From assembly GCA_009746045.1 (NCBI GenBank), contig RPFO01000580.1:1-20203 (forward strand): DNA of 20,203 nt. Reading direction: 5' to 3'. This DNA comes from Mesostigma viride. Lineage: Eukaryota > Streptophyta > Mesostigmatophyceae > Mesostigmatales > Mesostigmataceae. A program made the translations under genes and the position numbers. Below are positions 7,572 to 16,281 of the stretch, piece by piece; within the stretch, counting starts at the first letter, position 1, and each line of letters begins with the position of its first letter. The notes below the pieces were generated by a model. The model worked only from the letters and a program-made list of their open reading frames with translations. It was not told the DNA's origin and searched no databases.

Positions 7572-8366
7572 ATGGATTCCACCCCTCTGATTGCCAATGA
7601 GCTCCCTCAGGATCACTCCGACCTGTTTGCGGAGTTGTGCGGGGGCTGGTACCGCTTGGTGGTGCGCAAGGCCATGGAAAACTCCAGCAATTTGTACAGC
7701 TGCGTGAATGAGTGGGAAAAGAAGTTGAAAACCCCCTTTTGCGTGCTGGTTCGTTTCGACTCCTTTACGGCTCTGGATCGCCAGTTGGAGTTTGAATTCA
7801 TTGACGTACGCACTGCGATCAGCAGGAAGTACTGCGTTCGCAGTCAGATCCTGTCCCACATTCGCCCTGAGAGCGAGTTCATGCTTCTGTGCGTCCTCCT
7901 TCGCGAGAAGAAGGAGGACGACGGGTTCATCGACCTGGTTACCAGGATTGGCCTGTCCTTCCGCGTGCCCAAGGACGCGGACAAGATCGTTGCGAGGACG
8001 GCGTTTCCCTATACCCGCCCCTGCGAGAAGGTGGTGATCACAGTGCGCACGCCCATTTTGGACAGCCCCATTGGTCCTTTCCCCGAGTCGGTTCGCGGTT
8101 TCTGCGCTGCGCCGGGGTGTGAGAAGAAGGGCAAGAGAGAGGTGAAGCGCAGGTGCGCCAGCTGCCAGGATGCGCGGTACTGCTCCCGCGAGTGCCAGGT
8201 TGCGCACTGGAAGATCCACAAGGCGGACTGCACTCTGCTCACCCACGTGTGGACTTGCACCTCTGGTGTGAAGTTCCCCCTGCGCGGGGACACTCTGCGT
8301 GTGAAAGACGATTGCACTGGGTTTGAGGGCCGCCAGACGCCCTGCCTGCGCATGTACAACCGCTAA
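7572..8366 (+). CDS. MYND-type zinc-finger protein (paralogue B)
   Basis: A 264-residue protein; the ATG at 7572 has a good context (GCCGCTATGG). The C-terminal MYND finger is canonical: C178-x4-C183, C195-x2-C198, C204-x3-C208, H216-x3-C220, with the typical RYCSRECQVAHWKIHKADC sequence. The N-terminal about 170 residues are an uncharacterised domain with no membrane segment. They share the order of landmarks seen in the MYND protein at 2175-3140 (C/NEW, then VLVRF/LLIRV, then SEFML/TEIMI), suggesting the two are diverged copies. MYND fingers mediate protein-protein contacts, often in transcription or chromatin complexes or as adaptors. The gene is divergent from the RING-like gene and convergent with the gene at 8808-9416. 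A TGTAA motif (8428) past the stop could serve in 3' processing. The domain call is certain; the role is unknown. Confidence 0.85.
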   Translation: MDSTPLIANELPQDHSDLFAELCGGWYRLVVRKAMENSSNLYSCVNEWEKKLKTPFCVLVRFDSFTALDRQLEFEFIDVRTAISRKYCVRSQILSHIRPESEFMLLCVLLREKKEDDGFIDLVTRIGLSFRVPKDADKIVARTAFPYTRPCEKVVITVRTPILDSPIGPFPESVRGFCAAPGCEKKGKREVKRRCASCQDARYCSRECQVAHWKIHKADCTLLTHVWTCTSGVKFPLRGDTLRVKDDCTGFEGRQTPCLRMYNR

Positions 8367-8807
8367 ACAGCCAGGCCTGCGTGCCTGCAAAGGGGTCTAG
8401 TAATGGCCTATTCCTTATGATTCTTATTGTAATGAAATGACATTTTCCTTATGTGCATGGGACTTGAACTATTCCAATGAGTCATATAGCAACTAGGCCC
8501 ATAGAATAACACTGCCGCCTGTCACCCACGCCACTGCCTGCTGCCACCCGTCACCCACGGCACTGCCTGCTGCCACCCGTCACCCACGGCACTGCCTGCT
8601 GCCACCCGTCACCCACACCACTGTATGCTGTCGTCTGCCTGTCTCGTGGTGACGGACGCCAGCATACTATACTATATATTCCGCGAGTCCGCGCCGCCGG
8701 TCTATTTCCTAGTGCATTGGATGATGGAACAAGGTTGGTAGGAAATGGGCTTTGGTTATTCATGAATAGTCACTTTCTATTCACCAAGTCCTCTTTTCCC
8801 AGGAGGA
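8367..8807. other. convergent intergenic region
   Basis: No credible gene. It holds the 3' ends of two convergent genes, TGTAA at 8428, a short 29-bp repeat array, and the 20-bp block CCGCGAGTCCGCGCCGCCGG at 8681-8700 shared with 6367-6386. An inverted pair GTATGCTG/CAGCATAC (about 8623 and 8661) surrounds the array end. Confidence 0.6.
8532..8647. repeat. second 29-bp minisatellite, about four units
   Basis: Units starting CACTGCCTGCTGCCACCCGT lie at 8532, 8561, 8590 and 8619 (the last degenerate), with a partial unit ahead at 8510. Rotated and aligned, the unit agrees with the 5882-6287 unit at about 21 of 29 positions, including the shared core CCCGTCACCCA, so the arrays are related. Confidence 0.85.
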
Positions 8808-9416
8808 TCATGCCCACATGACATCCACGACAAACTGCTTCAGGCAGCTCCCCACGCACAAATTGGCCAGCTGGAAGCTGAGCCCGCCAAACTCCAGGAG
8901 GCCGGCGGCCACGTAGGCATCGCGGATGCAGTGGAGAAGCTGCAAGGCGCGCGCTTCCGGCGTGAACTGGTTGTCGGGGGAGGGCAGGGAGGCAATGAAG
9001 TCGTCCTTGGCGGCCCTTGCGCCCTCACAGGGCTGCAAGTCCATGGACCGCAGGAGTTCCTCAACGAAATGTGTGTAGACCCACTCCATCTCGTGCTTCC
9101 TGGTGCACTCTCGCTCAAAGATGAGCGACTCGTTTAGTGGCAGCGTGGCCACGGAGAGCGACTTGATGATATCGTGCAACTCAGGGCCGTGGTGGTTCTC
9201 GAGGATGGGGTTCTGCCTAACCCCGTGATCGAGGCGTGCGACGCACTCATTCATCAGCATCTGCCTCAGATCATTCACAAGGTTCTCCTTTTCCCCTTTG
9301 ACACCATCCCACACCTGCTGCATGGCCTTGTCGACACCGCACCCATAGGGCCATGCCAAGCGCACGATATTGTGCGCAATTTCTGCTGGCAGGCTGTTGA
9401 AAGATGCAGCGGCCAT
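8808..9416 (-). CDS. 202-aa protein with F-box-like N-terminus, unknown function
   Basis: A 202-residue protein starting at the ATG at 9416 (MAAASFNSLPAEIAHNIV). The first about 25 residues (FNSLPAEIAHNIVRLAW) look like the start of an F-box helix (LP.EI...I), the Skp1-binding module of SCF ubiquitin ligases; the match is short and weak. The rest is mostly predicted helical, with acidic and Leu-rich stretches and several Cys, and no motif I recognise. There is no signal peptide or obvious membrane span. The gene faces the MYND gene at 7572-8366 tail to tail. Its upstream region carries the same GAATATTC palindromes as the RING/MYND promoter, suggesting shared control, and a TATA-like TACTAAGG (minus, about 9488-9496) lies about 75 bp from the ATG. 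It is a likely real gene with unknown function. Confidence 0.65.
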   Translation of the reverse strand: MAAASFNSLPAEIAHNIVRLAWPYGCGVDKAMQQVWDGVKGEKENLVNDLRQMLMNECVARLDHGVRQNPILENHHGPELHDIIKSLSVATLPLNESLIFERECTRKHEMEWVYTHFVEELLRSMDLQPCEGARAAKDDFIASLPSPDNQFTPEARALQLLHCIRDAYVAAGLLEFGGLSFQLANLCVGSCLKQFVVDVMWA

Positions 9417-9720
9417 GGATTCTTGCTTTGGTGCTAGGGGTTGTGTGGGAGCAGGCGAGAAGTGCCCACCTTGGCGAGGGGCCGGACCTTAGTACCCCAC
9501 CCGACGGCATCTCCGTGGAATATTCCATCCGACGGCATATTCCTGGGAATATTCCGTGCGGCGCGACGCTCCCACGGGACTGGCGCGACGCCATGCCACG
9601 TGTCGACTGTCTGTAGGGTGGGCCGCGCCACAAGCGCCACGCGGTAGTCTCCCACGAAGGTGTATAGACTGCCACGTGGCTGGGAGCGTGCCACGTCACT
9701 CCCATCTAATTCCACGTAGT
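9417..9720 (-). promoter_or_regulatory. promoter of the F-box-like gene, GAATATTC and G-box motifs
   Basis: GAATATTC palindromes lie at 9518-9525 and 9547-9554, plus a half-copy GGCATATTCC near 9532, in the same wording as the promoter at 7127-7571. CACGTG/CACGT motifs occur near 9598 (GCCACGTGTC), 9673 (GCCACGTGGC), 9691 and 9713. The shared vocabulary implies co-regulation with the RING-like and MYND genes. Confidence 0.6.
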
Positions 9721-10087
9721 ACACGGCACGCAGACTTAGTCCAAAGTACTAGAAAGTTGCTATAATATAATACAACGCAAGATTGGTTAGCATATTTTAG
9801 TAGCTGATAGTACAGATGTGACGAGGATATACTGGGCGTACTTTCACGTAGGTCGTTTTAGTACAGACTATATGAATTTAGTTCAATCATAGTACCACGC
9901 CAGTATATGGTATCATTGTATCTCATGCAAGTATCGTGTAGCAACAATGACGCCACGTGGCAGCCCGGCATGGCATGGCAAGTAGGTCCGTATGGAAAAT
10001 GGGGTCACCTTAGGGTTTTGTAGTAAAGAATAGGGGTTGGGGCGTGCAACTTCCTCACGTAGTGTGGGGAATAGTAGGCGGTCGGGT
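9721..10087. other. gene-free transition from GC-rich to lower-GC DNA
   Basis: No credible coding region. Base composition changes here from the compact GC-rich gene block to the transposon-rich part. AGTAC recurs several times between 9718 and 9893, and a G-box-like CCACGTGGC lies at about 9953. A 63-codon minus-strand frame (9913-10104) overlaps the transposon boundary and may be random or a remnant. Confidence 0.4.
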
Positions 10088-12008
10088 TTAAGGGGACATG
10101 ACACATTGAAAGTGCACTTTTCTGGAAAACAGACCTGTGCATGGGATAAAAATCCAGTTATGCTTGGGAACCATAAATATGTGAAAAAATAAATTTTCCA
10201 GCCACTTGGGGGTGGTACTACCCCCCAGCATGACCCAGTAATGAGCTAAAAATAGAAAAAGACGCTATTTTTGGCCGATTTTTCCTAGGAGACTGGGCAA
10301 ACCAAAAGTGACCAAACCACATATTTTCCTAAAATCCCCACCCTTGCAAATAAATCTGGCTACTCAGGACCACAAAATAAGCACGTTTAGACTATTTGAT
10401 GGGGTTTAGCCCAAAACACGTATTTTTTTTGTCCTAAAAAAATAAATCAAATAGTAGACACATGCAAAAATTTCAGTGATGACATTTATACTAGGCCTAG
10501 GGTGGGAATTTCACTCTCACAAAGTTTGAGCTCATTCTGAGCACGTTTACTCATGTTGATGGGTGTAAACATGCAAAAAAAAATGACAGAAAATCCGGGT
10601 TATGAGCACAAACAACACCCCTTTTGCACCCTAGCCAACCACTAACTGGGGCAAACCAGGTGCAATTAATTAATAAAATGTATCATAAAGCTTGCCACCA
10701 AATTACAGGTCATTCTGACCTAGTTTGCCCATAGTACATCATGTTATAGCTGCCACCCTGCATGCTTGGTACACTGTGGCATGAGGGACACCATAAGCAC
10801 ATTCCTAAGCTTGCCCCCTGCAAATTGGGCAGAAGCACGTAAAGCAAATGCTAGATGCTTGAAGAAGACATCCACCGACAAAATCATTACGCAAGCAGGC
10901 ATGACCACTTGCGGGAATCACCTCATAGCTAACACCCAGTCGTGATGCTAAAGGATAAAAGGGCCATCCCTTAATATTGTCATAATAAGCACCTGATCAC
11001 CTTATCATCTAGGAAGCCCCAGCCATGTGTAATGGAAGCAAAACATATTGGAAGGAGATAACTATATAACACATGCTCACCTTCCCTACAACTTCACACC
11101 TTGTTTTCCAGCAGGCTGAAGAGCCAAGACAAGCGTTTATGAGCTCGCCAGCTCCTTGCAACGTTGATGCCGCCAGGCAGCTAGGGTCCTTGACTACGCA
11201 ATATACAATGTCTACCATATGAAAAACTCCATAAAAGAAAGTGAAGCAGAGCCGCAAAACTGCCCGATCAACTCTTGCTAGCTTTAAGAAGCATGGCATA
11301 CGCAGCATAAGGCAAAACATTGAAACCTGCGAAAATCAGATAGCGCAACTGCAACAAGTGGCGAACAAAATAATAGCAAGAACACCCGGAATCGGCGCCA
11401 AAGCTTCATGCCAGGAACATATTTAGAGCGCAAACAGACAGGGCGGTGACATGCGGCAAATGAACGTACCACGGCCGGCTTTATTTCCTACCCAGGCGCG
11501 CGACAGAGACAGCCAGCCATCCATGGATGGCTTGACCGCGGATCGCGCAGGCCTGAACGATATCATTTCAGAAATGACGGGAAATGGCCGCAGATCGAAG
11601 CCGCTTAGGATGTTTTCACGGTTTCCATTACTTAACGCTTCTTCCTGCATCAATATAACCCACAAATCTTAAATTCTACCGTCGCAGGCACGCATTCTAA
11701 ATTAATATGTGCGGCCAGATTTTCGGATTAGACCCCCGTGCAAATCTGGATTGAGAAAGGCACCGACTTTTCAAATTGTGCATATCTGGCTATGAAACAT
11801 CATACTAGAACATCATTAAAACCACCGGCGTACATTTTTCGCTTGTCGCCTGGCCGATTAGGCAAATTTTTACGGAACGCACGTCGCCATGGCCACCTCC
11901 GCACGAGGTGTGCGCATTGTGCACCACAATTTCACGGTCCGGGGGTACCGACGGTACCGGCGCGAATTTTTTGGCGCCAAAAAATTCCGATGTGTCATGT
12001 CCCCTTAA
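10088..12008. mobile_element. non-autonomous DNA transposon with TTAA target duplication
   Basis: The element spans 10092-12004, bounded by perfect 15-bp inverted repeats (GGGGACATGACACAT at 10092-10106, its complement at 11990-12004) and flanked on both sides by TTAA (10088-10091, 12005-12008). TTAA target sites are typical of the piggyBac and Kolobok superfamilies; the G-rich ends suit Kolobok better, but no transposase is visible, so the superfamily is open. The 1.9-kb interior is AT-rich, has no convincing coding frame (best about 100 codons), and contains conserved hairpins such as GGGGGTGGTACTACCCCC (about 10209). It appears to have landed in or beside a LINE remnant (about 12009-12345). 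Confidence 0.8.
11964..11987. repeat. 24-bp perfect palindrome next to the transposon end
   Basis: The arms GAATTTTTTGGC and GCCAAAAAATTC abut with no loop, two bases inside the right terminal inverted repeat. It may be a subterminal transposase site or a cruciform-forming sequence. Confidence 0.8.
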
Positions 12009-12345
12009 GTGCCATAAAGCCTTGCCATATACGAGCCCAGCACCAAGGAAGACGGACCTCTGGTGAGTTTGGGGGAGGGGAGGCGAGCAGTAAGCAGTGC
12101 GGCTCCAGTGTGCCAGGACATACCATTGGAGTGATGAGTAAGACGTGAGAGGGTTCCACGTGCCAGAAGACATCCAGGGTGTGTGTTGACACCAATGTGG
12201 GCAGAAATGACTTGTTTGGCATACACAGACCATAAACGCCATTGCATATTGTGTAAGCCTAGTCCTCCAAGAGGCCACGGCATAAAAACCAATCCTATAT
12301 ATTAATTTAGCAATGTCACAGTATCCCGCACTATCCAGGGCATCG
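12009..12345 (-). pseudogene. LINE reverse-transcriptase C-terminal remnant
   Basis: On the minus strand, translation gives PWPLGGLGLHNMQWRLWSVYAKQVISAHI, matching the GGLGxxxxxxxNxAxxxK landmark found after the reverse-transcriptase domain of non-LTR elements. Upstream, WDTVTLLN...GLVFMPW fits the same region but with a stop and frame changes. The fragment ends at the TTAA transposon and overlaps the first copy of the tandem duplication at 12293. It is non-functional. Confidence 0.45.
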
Positions 12346-12759
12346 TAACTTCCCCGCCAATCCAAAACAACCGGAATCACTAACCACCAATCCCAGCGAG
12401 CGAGCACCGTACGGCGAGCGAGCGAATCGAGCGAGCACCGTACTGCGCACCAATCCGCGAGCGAAGCGAGCACCGTACTATTCCAGCGGGCAGCGGGCAG
12501 CGGGCAGCGTACTGCGCACCAATCCGCGAGCGAAGCGAGCACCGTACTATTCCAGCGGGCAGCGGGCAGCGGGCAGCGGGCGGGCAGCGGGCGGCGGGCA
12601 GCGCGCAGCGGGCAGCGGGCAGCGGGCAGCGCGCAGCGGGCAGCGGGCAGCGGGCAGCGGGCTGCGGGCTGCGGGCTGCGGGCAGTGGGCAGCGGGGCGA
12701 AGTACTGCCAAAGAAAGGGACCCTGTTTTGGGCTGGGCGAAGCCAGCGGGTGCCACTAG
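12293..12759. repeat. tandem segmental duplication, copy 1
   Basis: It starts TCCTATATATTAATTTAGCA and ends GCGAAGCCAGCGGGTGCCACTAG. Copy 2 follows directly with the same order of blocks: a unique 100-bp head, GAGCGAGCGAA stretches, GCACCGTACTATTCCAGC, a 7-bp GCGGGCA array (12483-12506 and about 12552-12700), and a tail with GGGACCCTGTTTTGGGCTGG. The heads differ by a few substitutions and a small indel. Confidence 0.9.
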
Positions 12760-13387
12760 TCCTATATATTAATTTAGCAATGTCACAGTATCCCGCACTA
12801 TTCAGGGCATTCCGGAGTACCCCGCCAATCCAAGACAACCGGAATCACTAACCACCAATCCCAGCGAGCGAGCGAAGCGAGCGAGCACCGTACGGCGAGC
12901 GAGCGAATCGAGCGAGCACCGTACTGCGCACCAATCCGCGAGCGAAGCGAGCACCGTACTATTCCAGCGGGCAGCGTACTAGCTGCGCACCAATCCGCGA
13001 GTGAAGCGAGCACCGTACTATTCCAGCGGGCAGCGGGCAGTGAGCGGGCAGCGGGCAGCGGGCAGCGGGCAGCGGGCAGCGGGCAGCGCGCAGCGGGCAG
13101 CGGGCAGCGGGCAGCGAGCAGCGGGCAGCGGGCAGCGAGCAGCGGGCAGCGGGCAGCGGGCAGCGGGCAGCGGGCAGCCGCGGGCAGCGGGCAGCGGGCA
13201 GCGGGCAGCGGGCAGCGGGCAGCGGGCAGCGGGCAGCGGGCAGCGGGCAGCGGGCAGCGGGCAGCGGGCAGCGGGCAGCGGGCAGCGGGCAGCGGGCAGC
13301 GGGCAGCGGGCAGCGGGCAGCGGGGCGAAGTACTGCCAAAAAAAGGGACCCTGTTTTGGGCTGGGCGAAGCCAGCGGGTGCCACTAG
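12760..13387. repeat. tandem segmental duplication, copy 2, with expanded 7-bp array
   Basis: This has the same blocks as the preceding 467-bp copy but is 628 bp long, because the 7-bp GCGGGCA-type array (about 13025-13324) has expanded. The array is nearly pure, with occasional GAGCAGC, GCGCAGC or CCGCGGG interruptions. The long PLPAARC-type reading frames here are translations of this array, not proteins. Confidence 0.9.
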
Positions 13388-13739
13388 TACTTGGTAAGTT
13401 CTCAGCGTAAGTTGTAAGTACAGCAGGGCCAAAGCGGCCTCCTGCACTTAAAATCACTCGCCTGACCGAGCTAGCGGGATCACCAGAGCGCACTCCTTTC
13501 CTAAAACCAGGCGTTGAAACCGCCGCGCGACCGACGTACAACACCTCTTGATGCATGCACCGGTCCATCGGGGTCGCGGGGAGATCCTCCACCGGCGATT
13601 TCAACATCCTGCCACATGTTTATGTACCAACCCCAATGAAACGGTGGAACACCGATTTTTATGGTGTAACCTCCAGGGAGTTTGGACCTGGTTGATTGGT
13701 TAATTATGGGCAGCCTGGACGTCTGAGCCTATCATACCG
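13388..13739. other. gene-free stretch
   Basis: No credible gene or RNA. It follows the tandem duplication and probably belongs to the decayed transposon that continues at 13740. Confidence 0.4.
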
Positions 13740-14018
13740 GTGTCTATACCCGCTCAATTATCTTTCAATGGCATCACTCGGGCACCCCTGGCCTTGAGCT
13801 CACCTTTGCACAACAAGCGTGGTGGACGGATATGGCTCCGCACATGCATGTTATATACAATCAGGACGGTGCGAAATGATGTGGTGTTCAATAGGCGCAC
13901 AGTGTTCGACAAAGCTGGGATTCTCTCGCGCTTCATTTACCTATGGAACTCTGGCATGCGACGCTATTGGATGGTTGCAAATGAACAAAATCTGGGACCC
14001 TGGCGCGGACCAGGATAA
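13740..14018 (+). pseudogene. LINE C-terminal remnant (RARND-F-type segment)
   Basis: The plus-strand frame contains YTIRTVRNDVVFNRRTVFDKAGILSRFIYLW, resembling the W..RND.vFn segment that follows the zf-RVT zinc-binding region at the end of plant- and alga-type LINE ORF2. The neighbouring frame also has protein-like residues (WWTDMAPHMHVIYN), implying frameshifts. It is isolated and non-functional, and its orientation is opposite to the remnant at 12009-12345. Confidence 0.4.
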
Positions 14019-14520
14019 TAAGCCCACCCCACTTGAGATCTTTCATTCATGACCTCATGGGCAAAAACAGGATCTTTACCCACATGCCCAATGACGTAAC
14101 CCGTTAGAAGTCCAGTGGCCTCCGTGGTCTAGCAAGGCTCCGTTTTAGCCACTGACATCTTGATACCCTAGGCTTAGCAGGGATTAACTACTGGTTATAT
14201 ATTTGGAATAAACGTACACCTATTTACCTGGAAAACCAGGCGCCGGACCGGCGGGAGGAGTTCAGTTTAGCTCCACAAAATTTTTCTTCGCGCCGCCAAG
14301 GGGGGTGTCCAAAACAAAAATATCAGACCTGTACACTGTAATTTTCCAAAAGTCGGCCCTTGGACCCTACCTACAGTAGCACGTAGGCGCTATACCTAGC
14401 AAAACCCTGAGGTCCCAAGGGTTATAGGGGTCGACCTAGGGAGCAAAATGATCAGCTCCGCGAGCTCTACCGTTTGAGCATATTGGTGTATGGGAAATTC
14501 CGGTTTTCTGACGGAAATGG
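14019..14520. other. non-coding repeat remnant left of the LTR element
   Basis: No gene. Bases 14294-14314 match 17871-17891 exactly in inverted orientation (CGCCAAGGGGGGTGTCCAAA core), with weaker similarity around them (about 14250-14340 against 17850-17930), so two diverged copies of a dispersed repeat flank the retrotransposon. A tRNA-like stretch lies on the minus strand at 14412-14484. Confidence 0.5.
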
Positions 14521-15096
14521 TGTCAGGATATGCCCCAATATGCCTGACAGTTTTATTATTGAGTGTGCTAGTTTCGGGTATACCGGAACTTATATGACTA
14601 CTTTCTGATACATTTGACATCATGGTTGGATCAAGCTTGTTGAGCTGATCAACTTTGCAAGTGGAAGTTTCTCATTCTGACAACTGGTTGAAAAGATATG
14701 ACCATTTGTGTAGTTATGGCCCACAGTGGACAGCATTAATGTGGGACTGAATTATGCGTCAGACATACTGTGTACCGCTGTGGGATAATAACCTGCAGTG
14801 TCTGGCGACACTTAAAGTTGAGCTATTAATTCTGGTCTCTTTACAAGTCAGGGAAAGAAAACAGACATACATGTTAGAGTACCTGTCTTAGACTAGAATC
14901 ACGTGGTGAATGATGTGCATCAACGGCCAATATTGAGCCGCCACCTTTGCCCTTGCAAAGTGCTTTCCATTTAGCCTCGGATGCTCCTTTGTCGCAGCAC
15001 CGTTTTTGAACGCAGACTCAAAGTCAATATATTAAATCAGTAAAGCAATATACATTTGATCTTTAAGCCTTGCCACCAGTCATTAACATTCTGACA
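14521..15096 (+). repeat. 5' LTR
   Basis: A 576-bp repeat, TGTCAGG...TTCTGACA. It aligns without gaps to the 3' LTR (16861-17436) with a single difference, T against G at the first base. The first 29 bp fold as a hairpin (TGTCAGG at 14521-14527, CCTGACA at 14543-14549). AT-rich TATA-like sequence lies near 15026-15052. Confidence 0.97.
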
Positions 15097-15108
15097 TGGT
15101 ATCGGAGG
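15097..15108 (+). other. primer-binding site (PBS)
   Basis: TGGTATCGGAGG directly follows the 5' LTR. TGGTATC(A/G)GAG is the usual Copia-type primer site complementary to an internal part of initiator methionine tRNA. Confidence 0.85.
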
Positions 15109-15399
15109 GGCGGCCTCGTAAATTGCTACAAACTGATCCGACAATTTGGTCCGTCAACCTGGCCATATTTATCGGCAAATTGACTCCCTGAATCTGACGG
15201 CACTTTATGCCAGTCGTGCATATTCTCGAAGGGCTTCCCTGTATCGAAATTCAAGAACTCCAGTATTTGGACGATCGTCTCTATTTCGTATTCGCTGTTC
15301 TCAACCATCGTCGCATATTAGTATTAATCTTTACCATTACGGATTGAGCGTCTCCGGTTTTCTCGGTTGTGACCAGATTTTAACCTTGCCGAGACAATC

Positions 15400-16281
15400 A
15401 TGTCCGCAGCCGCGACAGCAGCAGCTACGAAAGCGACGAAAGATCTCAACATCTTACAGGCCTGCAAAAATATTACACAGTTCGACGGCCTCGACCCAGT
15501 AAAGTGGGATAACACGAAGATTCCTTTTCTGGCCGTAGTGACAGCATTCGGGATGCTGTCTGTCCTGCTTGGCACCGAGGTCAATGAGGAACGCGACCTG
15601 ATTCTTTTTGCGGCCCTTTGTCAGTGCCTCATTGGCCCGGCACTCAAAGTGGCAAACAGTGTTACTCAGAAAACTGGCAGCGTGGCGTATCATCGCATCT
15701 GTGAAGAATATGAGCATCTCAAACTGCAGATGAGCAACCGGCGAGCACTACGCCGCAAGCTCAATCGAATGAAACTGGAACCCGGCGTCACAATGCGGCA
15801 ATATATAACCGACGGGGAATTAACTTATAACGACCTGATTGCCACCGGCGCCAAAATGGCACCCGAGGATCTGGCCGAGAATCTGCTCGCCGGCGTGACC
15901 GAGGATTTGCTTCCGTCTCTTGCACAATTAAACCTCGGGGACGGTATCACCCTACAGGAAACTAAGGCGGCACTTCTTAAGGCATGGGACCTCGTTCACG
16001 GTAACAAAGATTCCACGGAGGCCACCGGGGTGTATCATACCTCAAACTCTGGACGCGGTGGCCGTGGAACCGGCCGTGGCAGGGGGCGTGGCGGTCACAA
16101 TGGCGGGGCCCAGCGGCCCAGCTGCACCCACTGCGGTCGCACCTCCCACCAGGAGCCGACCTGCTGGTGGAAGTATCCCCACCTGCGCAACACTCGCGGC
16201 AACACCGGCGTCCACCACACCACCGACACCCCGGCGCCCTCCCAGGAGGCCCCGGACCTCCCCCCCGGTTTCTGCTTCTAA
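15400..16281 (+). CDS. gag: Copia-type Gag polyprotein with RGG box and CCHC zinc knuckle
   Basis: A 293-residue structural protein of the LTR element, expected to form the virus-like particle and bind element RNA. The start at 15400 (MSAAATAAATKATKD) follows a 300-bp leader after the primer-binding site. Residues about 20-200 have the layout of the Copia gag/UBN2 domain: W40-type tryptophan with DNTKIPFLAVV, an AYHRICEEYEHLKLQ segment, then LRRKLNRMKLEPGVTMRQYI and DLAENLLAGV..LLPSLAQL. Residues about 213-240 are a Gly/Arg-rich RGG stretch. A single zinc knuckle, C242-x2-C245-x4-H250-x4-C255, follows, then a Pro-rich tail ending PPGFCF. It is intact, with no stops, in keeping with the recent insertion. 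No pol frame follows in any phase. Confidence 0.92.
   Translation: MSAAATAAATKATKDLNILQACKNITQFDGLDPVKWDNTKIPFLAVVTAFGMLSVLLGTEVNEERDLILFAALCQCLIGPALKVANSVTQKTGSVAYHRICEEYEHLKLQMSNRRALRRKLNRMKLEPGVTMRQYITDGELTYNDLIATGAKMAPEDLAENLLAGVTEDLLPSLAQLNLGDGITLQETKAALLKAWDLVHGNKDSTEATGVYHTSNSGRGGRGTGRGRGRGGHNGGAQRPSCTHCGRTSHQEPTCWWKYPHLRNTRGNTGVHHTTDTPAPSQEAPDLPPGFCF

Noticed and set aside
7563-8390. 275-codon minus-strand frame over the second MYND gene
   Set aside because: Antisense shadow; the plus strand carries a canonical MYND finger and a good start context.
1-9720. Whole GC-rich block as an integrated giant virus
   Set aside because: MYND, RING and F-box-like genes and a 3' palindrome are compatible, but no viral hallmark gene (capsid, polymerase, packaging ATPase) is present and the promoters look host-like.
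9913-10104. Possible continuation of the LINE remnant across the TTAA insertion
   Set aside because: After removing the transposon the frame matches in phase but a TAA remains at the junction and there is no clear reverse-transcriptase landmark on the left side.
11009-11320. 103-codon minus-strand frame in the TTAA transposon
   Set aside because: No DDE-type or other transposase motif and a composition typical of AT-rich non-coding DNA.
12547-13607. Long PLPAARC-repeat reading frames
   Set aside because: Seven-residue periodicity is the translation of a 7-bp DNA array, present on both strands.
14117-14200. tRNA-like start TCCGTGGTCTAG
   Set aside because: No matching acceptor, anticodon or T-arm can be built; probably chance or an old fragment.
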